Assembly (NCBI GenBank): GCA_963665395.2
Contig: OY762251.1
Span: forward strand, 1,178,001-1,242,000
Length of the DNA stretch: 64,000 bases
Origin: Bin87 sp963665395
GTDB lineage: Bacteria; Chloroflexota; Dehalococcoidia; Lucifugimonadales; UBA3495
Direction: 5' to 3'
A program made the translations under genes and the position numbers. The notes under the pieces were generated by a model. The model was not told the DNA's origin, did no database searches, and saw only the letters and a list, made by a program, of their open reading frames with translations. Below are positions 25,908 to 33,070 of the stretch, in pieces (the stretch's first letter is position 1; each line of letters begins with the position of its first letter).

Positions 25908-26099
25908 ATGGACAAGAAGCTTAAACCCATCCCCTATTTCGAAACCGAAGACGAAGAACGCGCTTGGTGGGGAAGCCACGACTCGACTGACTACGTGGAC
26001 TGGAGCAAAGCCCGCCGTGTACAATCCCCCAACCTCAAGCTGACGCCGCCGGAGGAGTTAGCTAAAGCCGGCGAGTCGAAGGCTGACGCCGCCGATTAG
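25908..26099 (+). CDS. BrnA-like antitoxin, short form, copy 1
   Basis: The 63-residue protein KKLKPIPYFETEDEERAWWG plus STDYVDWSKARRV matches the N-terminal half of BrnA/CopG antitoxins but ends where the ribbon-helix-helix DNA-binding domain normally follows. The ATG at 25908 is preceded by GGGAGCGGG. No brnT lies upstream, so it is an orphan copy created with the duplication that also copied the dnaX start. Copy 2 is at 26700. Confidence 0.7.
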   Translation: MDKKLKPIPYFETEDEERAWWGSHDSTDYVDWSKARRVQSPNLKLTPPEELAKAGESKADAAD

Positions 26100-26149
26100 G
26101 CCAACCGGGCAGCCGTCCGGCGCTCCAAACCCGGCCCAATTGTCAACGT

Positions 26150-26171
26150 CCCCGCTATGGCATCGGCGGGG
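26150..26171. terminator. Stem-loop between brnA copy 1 and the dnaX fragment
   Basis: CCCCGC and GCGGGG pair around a 10-base loop. There is no T tract. The same structure, with a longer stem, lies at 26953-26978 as part of the duplicated block. Confidence 0.5.
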
Positions 26172-26223
26172 CCGTTGGCGTTATAGTTAGCCGGCGTTAG
26201 GCAGCAGCGGATTCGGCCCAATT

Positions 26224-26421
26224 ATGACCTCCTCCTCCCAAGTTTATTACCGCAAGTGGCGGCCCGGCACGTTCAGCGACCTGGCCGGGCAGGAGCACGT
26301 GGGCAATACGCTGCGGCAGGCGATGATGCAGGGGCGCGTCAGCCATGGCTACCTGTTCTGCGGGACGCGGTGCAGCGGCAAAACCATAGCGGCTGGGATT
26401 GGGATGACCATCAATGATTGA
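26224..26421 (+). pseudogene. dnaX: Duplicated 5' fragment of dnaX
   Basis: Fifty-six codons repeat the start of the intact dnaX at 27028 (YYRKWRPGTFSDLAGQEHVG through CGTR), with changes such as a Cys in place of the first Gly of the Walker A GSGKT. After about 26395 the similarity stops and a short unrelated tail runs to the stop at 26421, overlapping the brnT start. The fragment marks a tandem duplication joint. Confidence 0.85.
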
Positions 26422-26716
26422 CTTTAGCCGGGTGACCGGTTTCCAGTGGGACCGAGGAAACGACAGGAAAAATCTTCTTTCACATGACGTTAGTCAGTTT
26501 GAAGCAGAGCAAGTTTTCGCTGATCCGCGATTACTGATTTTGGAAGACATTGACCACGACCAAGACGAGATAAGGTACAACGCTCTCGGCTTCATCCGAA
26601 CCGGGCGGTTTTTGCACGTAACTTTTACGACGCGCAACTTCGATACTGTGATTCGTATCATATCGGCCCGTGACATGGACGAACAGGAGGAAATCATTTA
26701 TGTCCAAGGAACTTAA
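26414..26716 (+). CDS. brnT: BrnT-family ribonuclease toxin
   Basis: This 100-residue protein has BrnT features: FQWDRGNDRKNLLSHDVSQF near the start, AEQVFADPRLL, and the C-terminal IRIISARDMDEQEEIIY. BrnT is a RelE-fold RNase that blocks translation. The gene overlaps brnA copy 2 by 17 bp, as toxin-first BrnTA pairs do. It begins inside the end of the dnaX fragment. Confidence 0.85.
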   Translation: MIDFSRVTGFQWDRGNDRKNLLSHDVSQFEAEQVFADPRLLILEDIDHDQDEIRYNALGFIRTGRFLHVTFTTRNFDTVIRIISARDMDEQEEIIYVQGT

Positions 26717-26894
26717 ACCCATCCCTCATTTCGAAACCGAAGCTGAAGAGCGCTATTTTTGGGAAACCCACAGTTCGGTTGACTACGTGGACTGGAGCAA
26801 AGCCCGCCGCGTCCAATTTCCCAACCTTAAGTTCTCGTCGCCGGAAGATCTGGCCAGAGACGCCGAGACGGAGGACGAAGCTGCCGCTGACTAG
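26700..26894 (+). CDS. brnA: BrnA-like antitoxin, short form, copy 2
   Basis: This 64-residue protein (KELKPIPHFETEAEERYFWE, VDYVDWSKARRVQFPNLKFS) matches copy 1 and also lacks the C-terminal ribbon-helix-helix, ending in an acidic tail. It overlaps brnT. Because both copies stop at the same place, the short form is probably the real family form rather than a truncation. It may neutralise BrnT by direct binding without DNA autoregulation. Confidence 0.75.
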   Translation: MSKELKPIPHFETEAEERYFWETHSSVDYVDWSKARRVQFPNLKFSSPEDLARDAETEDEAAAD

Positions 26895-26952
26895 ACCCGT
26901 TGTGGTCAGCTAGCTGCCCGCCCGGCACTCCAAAGCCGGCGCAATTGCCAAC

Positions 26953-26978
26953 GGCCCCGCTATGGCATCGGCGGGGCC
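26953..26978. terminator. Stem-loop between brnA copy 2 and dnaX
   Basis: GGCCCCGC and GCGGGGCC form a perfect 8-bp stem around TATGGCATCG. It lacks a T run. It separates the toxin unit from dnaX. Confidence 0.55.
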
Positions 26979-27027
26979 GTTGGCGTTATAGTTAGGCAGG
27001 AATCGGCGGCGCGGATTCAGCCCAATT

Positions 27028-28710
27028 ATGACCACCTCCTCCCAAGTCTATTACCGCAAGTGGCGGCCCGGCACGTTCAGCGACCTGGCCGGGCAGGAGC
27101 ACGTGGGCAACACCCTGCGCCAGGCCGTGATGCAGGGGCGGGTCAGCCATAGCTACCTGTTCTGCGGGACGCGGGGCAGCGGCAAGACCACCACCGCCCG
27201 CGTGCTGGCCAAGGCCGTCAACTGCCTGCATCCACAGGACGGCGACCCCTGCGAGGAATGCGCCATCTGCGTGTCCATCAACGAGGGGCGCAACCTGGAC
27301 GTCATCGAGCTGGACGCCGCCAGCAACCGGGGCGTGGAGGAAATCCGCGAAATCCGCGACAAGGTGCATTTCCAGCCGGCCCAGAACCGGCGCAAGGTCT
27401 ATATCATCGACGAAGCCCATATGCTGACGCGGGAAGCGTCCAACGCTTTCCTGAAAACGCTGGAGGAACCGCCGGCCCACGTCATCTTCATCCTCTGCAC
27501 CACCGAAGCCGACCGCATCCTGCCCACCATACTCTCCCGCTGCCAGCGTTACGACTTCCGCCGCCTGCCGGGGCAGACCATCTACGACCGACTGGCCTAC
27601 ATCACCGACCGGGAGGGAGTGGCGATCCAGCCCGACGCCCTGCGCATGGTATCCCGCAACGCCGGCGGCTCCATGCGCGACGCCCTGAATATGCTGGAGC
27701 AATTGGCGGTATCCGCCGACCGGGAGATCTCCCTGCGCGACGTTGAGGACGCCCTGGGCATCGTGCGCAGCGACGCCTACCTGTCCCTGGCTCAACAGAT
27801 GCTGGCCGGCGATACCTCTGGCGCGCTGGAGACCATCAACCAGGTGATCTGGGAAGGCGGCGAACCCCGCCAATTGCACAAGCAAACCCTGGACATCCTG
27901 CGGGCCATGCTGCTGCTGTCCTGGGACGCCGGCGACACTCTGGACCTGCCCGACGACACCATGTCCGGCCTGCGGGCAGCGGTGCAAAAGACCGACGCCG
28001 CCAACATACTGCGGGCGGTCCGCGTCTGGGGCGAGGCCAACCTGCGCTATGACGCCCCTTCGTCCCTGCCCCTGGAAATCGCCGCCGCCGAGATCTGCCG
28101 GCCCGCGCCCATGACCAATAACGCTGCGCCGGCGATGGAGCCGTCGGCACAGCCTCAATCCGCCGGAGGCGGACGCGCGCCACAGCCGCAACGCGGCCGG
28201 GAACCGGCCCGTCCGCCTCCGGCGGACCGCCCTCGCCAGCAACGCCCCGCCGCCGGCCCACCCCCGTCCCGGCAGCCGCCGCCCGGCAACGGGAACCCGC
28301 CGCCGGCCCGTTCGCCCATGCCGGCGGCCGCTCCCGACAGCTTGCAGGGACGCTGGGGCGAGGTGGTCCGCCGACTGGGCAGAGAGAAAGGCAGCAAGTA
28401 CAACCTGGGCGCGCTGCTGCGGGATTGCCGCCTCGACAGCGTCCATCTGTCCGACGACAACGCCACGCTGGTCCTGCCTTTCAGCAACGCCGCCAACCTG
28501 GACCGGATGCAGGAAGAACTGAACGACCCCCGGGTTCGTGATACTATTGAACAAGCCATCGAACAGTGTTTCGGCCAGCGTCATTCCTTCACGGTGACCC
28601 TGGCCGGCGCCAACGGCGACACCGCCCGCCCAACCCGCAGTTCCGTCCAGGACAGCCCGCTATACCGCACCGCCATCGGCTTGGGCGCGCGTCCCATCGA
28701 GGAAAATTAG
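27028..28710 (+). CDS. dnaX: DNA polymerase III subunit gamma/tau
   Basis: This 560-residue clamp-loader ATPase has Walker A GTRGSGKTT at 47-55, a zinc-binding set CLHPQDGDPCEECAIC near 68-83, the DEAHML Walker B and the SRC sensor motif (ILSRCQRYDF). A Pro-rich linker (about 370-430) leads to a tau-like C-terminal domain. It loads the sliding clamp onto DNA. ybaB follows after a repeat, and recR follows the inserted modules, as in the usual dnaX-ybaB-recR order. Its first 56 codons are duplicated upstream. Confidence 0.95.
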   Translation: MTTSSQVYYRKWRPGTFSDLAGQEHVGNTLRQAVMQGRVSHSYLFCGTRGSGKTTTARVLAKAVNCLHPQDGDPCEECAICVSINEGRNLDVIELDAASNRGVEEIREIRDKVHFQPAQNRRKVYIIDEAHMLTREASNAFLKTLEEPPAHVIFILCTTEADRILPTILSRCQRYDFRRLPGQTIYDRLAYITDREGVAIQPDALRMVSRNAGGSMRDALNMLEQLAVSADREISLRDVEDALGIVRSDAYLSLAQQMLAGDTSGALETINQVIWEGGEPRQLHKQTLDILRAMLLLSWDAGDTLDLPDDTMSGLRAAVQKTDAANILRAVRVWGEANLRYDAPSSLPLEIAAAEICRPAPMTNNAAPAMEPSAQPQSAGGGRAPQPQRGREPARPPPADRPRQQRPAAGPPPSRQPPPGNGNPPPARSPMPAAAPDSLQGRWGEVVRRLGREKGSKYNLGALLRDCRLDSVHLSDDNATLVLPFSNAANLDRMQEELNDPRVRDTIEQAIEQCFGQRHSFTVTLAGANGDTARPTRSSVQDSPLYRTAIGLGARPIEEN

Positions 28711-28728
28711 GGTATGTTGACCTTTCTC

Positions 28729-28826
28729 GTCATTCCCGCTTTCGCGGGAATCCAGAAAGTCTTCACATAGGCAAACGTGAAGCAGGGCAGAGATTCCTGG
28801 ATTCCGGCTTTCGCCGGAATGACGGG
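28729..28826. repeat. Paired dRS3-like repeats between dnaX and ybaB
   Basis: CGTCATTCCCGCTTTCGCGG at the left and CTTTCGCCGGAATGACGG at the right face each other over about 50 bases. A GTTGACCTTT arm precedes. It may affect dnaX-ybaB cotranscription. Confidence 0.65.
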
Positions 28827-28865
28827 GTTTGACGACACGACCTATCAGGAGGCCGAGTTATAGCC

Positions 28866-29168
28866 ATGATGAACCGCAAGATGATGCGCCAGGCCCAGCA
28901 GTTGCAGAACCGCCTGGCCAAGGCCCAGCAGGAACTGGAAGAGATGAGTGTGGAGGGCTCCGCCGGCGGCGGCGTGGTCCGCGTCACCATGACCGGCAAG
29001 CAGGAAGTCACCGAGGTCGTCATCGAGCCGGAGGCCGCAGAGGACATCGACCTGCTCCAGGACCTGGTGGCCGCCGCCGTCAACGACGCCTTCGCCCGCA
29101 CTCAGGAACTGGCCGCGCAGAAAATGGGCGCCGTCACCGGCGGCTTGAACATACCGGGGCTGTTTTAG
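28866..29168 (+). CDS. ybaB: YbaB/EbfC nucleoid-associated protein
   Basis: The 100-residue protein MMNRKMMRQAQQLQNRLAKA with QELEEMSVEGSAGGGVVRVT, VTEVVIEPE and a C-terminal GGLNIPGLF is a typical YbaB, which binds DNA as a dimer. AGGAGG lies before the ATG. It sits in the classical dnaX-ybaB-recR order, here separated from recR by 2.4 kb of tandem modules. Confidence 0.93.
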   Translation: MMNRKMMRQAQQLQNRLAKAQQELEEMSVEGSAGGGVVRVTMTGKQEVTEVVIEPEAAEDIDLLQDLVAAAVNDAFARTQELAAQKMGAVTGGLNIPGLF

Positions 29169-29197
29169 ACCTGCTCCTCCGTCCGTGGTGTCGGCGG

Positions 29198-29225
29198 GTA
29201 GGGGCGAATAATTATTCGCCCCTAC
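29198..29225. terminator. Perfect palindrome after ybaB
   Basis: A 28-bp perfect inverted repeat starts GTAGGGGCGAATAA and ends TTATTCGCCCCTAC. Related hairpins follow the genes at 60959-60986 and 61716-61745, so it is a recurrent intergenic structure. Confidence 0.65.
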
Positions 29226-29253
29226 GTATGCGACGCTCTCCGGTCAGACCATC

Positions 29254-29634
29254 ATGCCCAGCGAGGGGAGCGAATATCCGCCCGGCGACAGACGCACGCT
29301 GCCGGAGACCATCACCGCCGGCGGCGTCACCAGATGGCTGACCAGGCATTTGCGCGACCATCCACGCTCCGGGGTTACTGCTGGCAGAATTCAGCACGTT
29401 CTGGAGAATTGGGTGGCGCGCGGCATATGCACAGACGATAACGGCAGTGTAACCATGACCTATTGGGGGTTTATCCCCGGCCGCGACATGATGCTGCGCG
29501 TCCCCGTTTCTCTGGATGACGCCGAGATTGTAGCGGCCCATTTCGACCAGTGGGCGACCAGGCGGATTGCCGAAACGGGCCGCCCCTGGTTTCAGGGACG
29601 TTGCCGAGACTTGGAGGTGCGAGGTGAAGGTTAA
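29254..29634 (+). CDS. Module A protein 1 (putative toxin of DUF2283 pair)
   Basis: This 126-residue protein runs from MPSEGSEYPPGDRRTLPETI through GGVTRWLTRHLRDHP, AGRIQHVLENWVARGICTD, TYWGFIPGRDMMLRVPVSLD and DDAEIVAAHFD. No catalytic motif is obvious. The genes lie in three tandem copies (29254, 30013, 30756), each followed by an overlapping DUF2283 gene, which fits a toxin-antitoxin pair; DUF2283 and DUF4258-type pairs are known. The leader and first codons resemble those of recR. Confidence 0.55.
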   Translation: MPSEGSEYPPGDRRTLPETITAGGVTRWLTRHLRDHPRSGVTAGRIQHVLENWVARGICTDDNGSVTMTYWGFIPGRDMMLRVPVSLDDAEIVAAHFDQWATRRIAETGRPWFQGRCRDLEVRGEG

Positions 29635-30007
29635 ATACTACGCCGAAGAGGACGCCTTGCTCATAATCGCGAACGAGCACGGACGCAGCGGCGGGACTTT
29701 GCGGGATGACTTCAGGGTTATATTCGACCTTGTGGACGAAGGCAGCGAGGACGTTACGCGAATCGACATCCTCGACGTTAGTCGGTTCCTCCCACTGCGC
29801 GCAAAGCGGGGCTACGACGCCGACACCGACACGCTGACGCTGGGCGACAAACCGGATGCGGACTATCGCGTGGTGGACAACGGCGACTTCGTCAGTTACC
29901 GGCAGTGGTTTGACGACGGCAGCGAATGGGATGTCGTGGCCCTGGACTTGCGCCGAGCGTCGGCCCATCTGGCGCCGGCCATCGCCGCCCGGTCGCGGCC
30001 GGCGTAA
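29624..30007 (+). CDS. Module A protein 2, DUF2283-like, copy 1
   Basis: The 127-residue protein from a GTG start begins VKYYAEEDALLIIANEHGRS and contains RGYDADTDTLTLGDKPDADY plus VVDNGDFVSYRQWFDDGSEWD. The N-terminal YY-D-AL-I pattern is that of DUF2283 proteins, commonly the partner of a small toxin. The start lies 11 bp inside the upstream gene. Confidence 0.7.
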   Translation: MKVKYYAEEDALLIIANEHGRSGGTLRDDFRVIFDLVDEGSEDVTRIDILDVSRFLPLRAKRGYDADTDTLTLGDKPDADYRVVDNGDFVSYRQWFDDGSEWDVVALDLRRASAHLAPAIAARSRPA

Positions 30008-30012
30008 GCATC

Positions 30013-30336
30013 ATGCCCAGCGAGGGGAGCGAATATCCGCTCGGCGACCGACGCGCGCTGCCGGAGACCATCACCGCCGGCGGCGTCACCCGATGGCTGA
30101 CCAGGCATTTGCGTGAAGAGCCTGATGATGGAGTTGCCGCTGACAGGATTCAATACGCTCTTGAAAATTGGGTTGTGCGCGGCCGCGATGAGTTGTTGCG
30201 TGTCCCTGTTTCTCTGGATGATGCCGAGATTATAACGGCCCACTTCGACGAACACGCAGCAGGGCGGATTGTCGCGGGCGACCGCCCATGGTTCCAGCAG
30301 CGTTGCAGAGATCTGGAGGTGCGCGATGGAAGTTAA
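30013..30336 (+). CDS. Module A protein 1, copy 2, internally deleted
   Basis: This 107-residue copy lacks about 19 residues (the ICTDDNGSVTMTYWGFIPG region of copy 1), so VVRGRDELLRVPVSLDDAEI joins directly. The frame is kept, but the missing strand segment may inactivate it. The leader GGCGTAAGCATCATG is shared with the other copies and with recR. Confidence 0.6.
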   Translation: MPSEGSEYPLGDRRALPETITAGGVTRWLTRHLREEPDDGVAADRIQYALENWVVRGRDELLRVPVSLDDAEIITAHFDEHAAGRIVAGDRPWFQQRCRDLEVRDGS

Positions 30337-30730
30337 ATACTACCCCGAGGACGATGTTCTGCTCATCATAAAGTCCCGTAGAGGACGCAGCGGGGGAACC
30401 CTGCGGGATGATTTTGGCGTTATCTTCACATTGGAAGATGTGGGTAACGAGAACGTCACAAGGGTCGCCGTTCATGACGCAACCCGTTTTCTCCCGCTCG
30501 ACGCAGAGCCGGGCTACGACGCCGACACCGACACGCTGACGCTGGGCGACAAACCAGAACCTGACGCCGATTACCGCGTGGTGGACAACGGCGACTTCGT
30601 CAGTTACCGCCAGTGGTTTGACGACGGCAGCGAATGGGACGTAGTGGCGCTGGATTTGCGCCGGGCGTCGGTGCATCTGGCGCCGGCCATCGCCGCCCGG
30701 TACCAGCCGGCGCCGGTCAGCGGAGGATAA
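30326..30730 (+). CDS. Module A protein 2, DUF2283-like, copy 2
   Basis: The 134-residue protein begins EVKYYPEDDVLLIIKSRRGR and has the same RDDFGVIFTLEDV and YRVVDNGDFVSYRQWFDDGS segments as copy 1. The ATG at 30326 overlaps the deleted partner by 11 bp. It is intact. Confidence 0.7.
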   Translation: MEVKYYPEDDVLLIIKSRRGRSGGTLRDDFGVIFTLEDVGNENVTRVAVHDATRFLPLDAEPGYDADTDTLTLGDKPEPDADYRVVDNGDFVSYRQWFDDGSEWDVVALDLRRASVHLAPAIAARYQPAPVSGG

Positions 30731-30755
30731 GCGCCGGCCCGTCGGCGTAATCATC

Positions 30756-31136
30756 ATGGTCGGCGAGGGGAGCGAACATCCGCCCGGCGACCGGCGCACG
30801 CTGCCGGAGACCATCACCGCCGGCGGCGTCACCAGATGGCTGACCAGGCATTTGCGCCGGGAACCGGACGATGGAGTTACCGCCGCCAGGATACGATACG
30901 CTCTTGAAAATTGGAGCGTGCGCGGCATCTGTACCGATAGTAACGGCAGCGTAACCGTGACGTACTGGGGATTTGTCCCGGGCCGAAACGCGATGTTGCG
31001 AGTTCCCGTTGCTTTGGACAACGACGAGATCATATCGGCTCACTTTGACGGTTCCGCCGCACGACGAGTCAGGCAGCAAGGACTTCCCTGGTTTCAACGC
31101 CATTGTTCAGACGTGGAGGTGAGAAGTGCAAGTTAA
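30756..31136 (+). CDS. Module A protein 1, copy 3
   Basis: This 126-residue full-length copy (MVGEGSEHPPGDRRTLPETI, RIRYALENWSVRGICTDSNG, TYWGFVPGRNAMLRVPVALD) resembles copy 1. Its leader GTCAGCGGAGGATAAGCGCC is nearly identical to that of recR, as is the start ATCATGGTC. Confidence 0.6.
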   Translation: MVGEGSEHPPGDRRTLPETITAGGVTRWLTRHLRREPDDGVTAARIRYALENWSVRGICTDSNGSVTVTYWGFVPGRNAMLRVPVALDNDEIISAHFDGSAARRVRQQGLPWFQRHCSDVEVRSAS

Positions 31137-31545
31137 TTACTACTCCGAAGACGATGCTTTGGTAATAACCGCCACCCCCGGGGGGCGTAGCGGCGGTACT
31201 TTACGGGAGGACTTTCGCGTCATACTCACGTTTGAGGACGAGGAAGTCGAGAACGTCACCCGCCTGCGGGTGTTGGATGCTACCAGATTTCTCCCGCTCG
31301 ACGCAGAGCGGGGCTACGACGCCGACACCGACACCCTGACGCTGGGCGACAAACCCGACGCGGACTATCTCGTGGTGGACAATGGCGATTTCGTCAGTTA
31401 CCGCCAGTGGTTTGACGACGGCAGCGAATGGGACGTCGTGGCGGTGGATCTGCGGCGAGCGTCGGTACATCTGGCGCCCGCGCTGGACGCCTTGTCCACC
31501 GCCGCAACAGGTCAGCGGAGGATAAGCGCCGGCCAGTCGGCGTGA
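31126..31545 (+). CDS. Module A protein 2, DUF2283-like, copy 3
   Basis: The 139-residue protein (QVNYYSEDDALVITATPGGR, LREDFRVILTFEDEEVENVT, DYLVVDNGDFVSYRQWFDDG) starts at a GTG overlapping the upstream gene by 11 bp. Its last bases carry GTCAGCGGAGGATAAGCGCC, which also forms the recR leader. Confidence 0.7.
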   Translation: MQVNYYSEDDALVITATPGGRSGGTLREDFRVILTFEDEEVENVTRLRVLDATRFLPLDAERGYDADTDTLTLGDKPDADYLVVDNGDFVSYRQWFDDGSEWDVVAVDLRRASVHLAPALDALSTAATGQRRISAGQSA

Positions 31546-31550
31546 GCATC

Positions 31551-32174
31551 ATGGTCAGCGAGTACAACCCGGGCACCGCCCGTTCCCTCAATCGGCTCAT
31601 CGAGGAGCTGCACCGGCTGCCCGGCATCGGCCCCAAGAGCGCCCAGCGCATCGCCGACCACATCGTCCAGATCCCGGCGGAAGAGGCGCGGTCGTTGGCC
31701 GACGCCATCGTTGCGGCCAAGGATGGCCTCCTGTTCTGCGACGAGTGCCGCAATCTGACCGACGCCTCGCCCTGCGAAATCTGCTCCAACCCCCAGCGCA
31801 ACCGGGAGCAGATTTGCGTCGTTGAGGAACGGCGCGACCTGGTGGCCCTGGAACGCACCCACGCCTATCGGGGGCTGTATCACGTCCTCCACGGCGTGCT
31901 GTCGCCATTGAACGGCGTCGGGCCGGAGGACATCCACCTGCCGCAACTCTTTGACCGCCTCCAAGGCTCCGACAACCCATTCCAGGAGCTGATCGTAGCC
32001 ACCAACCCCACGCTGGAAGGCGACGCCACCGCCGATTTCATCAACCGCCGCCTAGCCGGCGCTGCCATCCGCATCACCCGCCTGGCCCGCGGCCTGCCCG
32101 TGGGCGGCTCGCTGGAGTTCGCCGACGAAACCACCCTGAGCCGGGCGTTGGCCGGACGCAGCGCGCTGGAGTGA
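31551..32174 (+). CDS. recR: Recombination mediator RecR
   Basis: The 207-residue protein has the RecR helix-hairpin-helix (HRLPGIGPKSAQRIADHI), the zinc finger CDECRNLTDASPCEIC and the TOPRIM region (ICVVEERRDLVALERTHAYRG, ATNPTLEGDATADFI). It works with RecO in RecA loading. The start at 31551 is the only ATG with family-length protein, and recO follows 30 bp later. Confidence 0.95.
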   Translation: MVSEYNPGTARSLNRLIEELHRLPGIGPKSAQRIADHIVQIPAEEARSLADAIVAAKDGLLFCDECRNLTDASPCEICSNPQRNREQICVVEERRDLVALERTHAYRGLYHVLHGVLSPLNGVGPEDIHLPQLFDRLQGSDNPFQELIVATNPTLEGDATADFINRRLAGAAIRITRLARGLPVGGSLEFADETTLSRALAGRSALE

Positions 32175-32184
32175 CGGCTACGAG

Positions 32185-32211
32185 ATTGCCACGCTTCGCT
32201 CGCAATGACAA
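32185..32211. repeat. GATTGCCACG...CGCAATGACA repeat arm at the recO start
   Basis: GAGATTGCCACGCTTCGCTC followed by GCAATGACA is the common repeat of the window (see 1483-1574). It overlaps the first codons of recO. Confidence 0.65.
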
Positions 32212-32972
32212 TGACGCAACCCCGAACCTACCGCGCCGCCGGCCTCACGCTGCGTAAAACGCCCGTGGGCGAGGCCGACTTGGTATCAGCCCTGTTCACC
32301 AGGGAGCACGGCAAGCTGGAATTGCTGGCTCGGGGCGCGCGGCGTCTGACCAGCAAGCTGATGGGCCACTTCGAGCCGCTGACCCTGCTGCGCCTGTCCG
32401 TTGCCCGGGGCCGCACGCTGGACATCGTGGCCGAGGCCGAGGTAGTCACCGCCTTTCCCAACGTCAAAACCGACTACGCCACTACCGCCCGGGGCCTGTA
32501 CGTAGCCGAGTTGGTGGACGCCTTCAGCGCGCTCAATGCTCCCAACCCTGAACTGTTCGACCTGGCGGCGCAGACCCTGGAAGTCATTGGCGACAACCCG
32601 ACTGCCGAGTTGACCCTGCGCTACTTCGACCTGCAACTGCTCGCGCTGTCCGGCTTCCTGCCGGAACTGTATCAATGCGTGGAATGCGGCGAGGAACTGG
32701 AACCAGAGCGGCACCGCTTTGCCGTCGGCGCCGGGGGCGCCCTCTGCCTGGACTGCGGGCCGCCGGATGTAGTCGTGCGTTCCCTGTCGTTGCCGGCCCT
32801 GAAGGTGCTGCGCCTGCTGCATCGCACCGAGGCGGCCGGCCGGCTGCCGAAGTTGCACATCCCGGCAGACATCCAGCGAGAAGTCCACGGCGTATTGACC
32901 GCTACGGTGCAATACTGGATGGATCGGCAGGTGCGTTCCCAGGCCTTCCTGGATGCCGCCAAATTGCCGTGA
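32205..32972 (+). CDS. recO: DNA repair protein RecO
   Basis: This 255-residue protein has an OB-fold start (YRAAGLTLRKTPVGEADLVSA, LARGARRLTSKLMGHFEP), helical middle (YVAELVDAF) and a zinc site (CVECGEELEP...LCLDCG). RecO anneals ssDNA and assists RecA loading with RecR. The ATG at 32205 lies inside the repeat arm CGCTCGCAATGACA, so the repeat supplies the start codon; a second ATG at 32211 is possible. Confidence 0.93.
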   Translation: MTMTQPRTYRAAGLTLRKTPVGEADLVSALFTREHGKLELLARGARRLTSKLMGHFEPLTLLRLSVARGRTLDIVAEAEVVTAFPNVKTDYATTARGLYVAELVDAFSALNAPNPELFDLAAQTLEVIGDNPTAELTLRYFDLQLLALSGFLPELYQCVECGEELEPERHRFAVGAGGALCLDCGPPDVVVRSLSLPALKVLRLLHRTEAAGRLPKLHIPADIQREVHGVLTATVQYWMDRQVRSQAFLDAAKLP

Positions 32973-33070
32973 ACTCGCCGCCGCGTTTATTGACCCGACT
33001 CCGGGCAAGGGCGTAAAAATCTGGCATCGTTGCGATAACGCCGGCCAGAAGCGTTTTTGTGGGGCGAAGT

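Noticed and set aside
26953..26978. A riboswitch or attenuator before dnaX
   Set aside because: Only one simple stem-loop is visible, duplicated with the flanking block; no further structure supports regulation.
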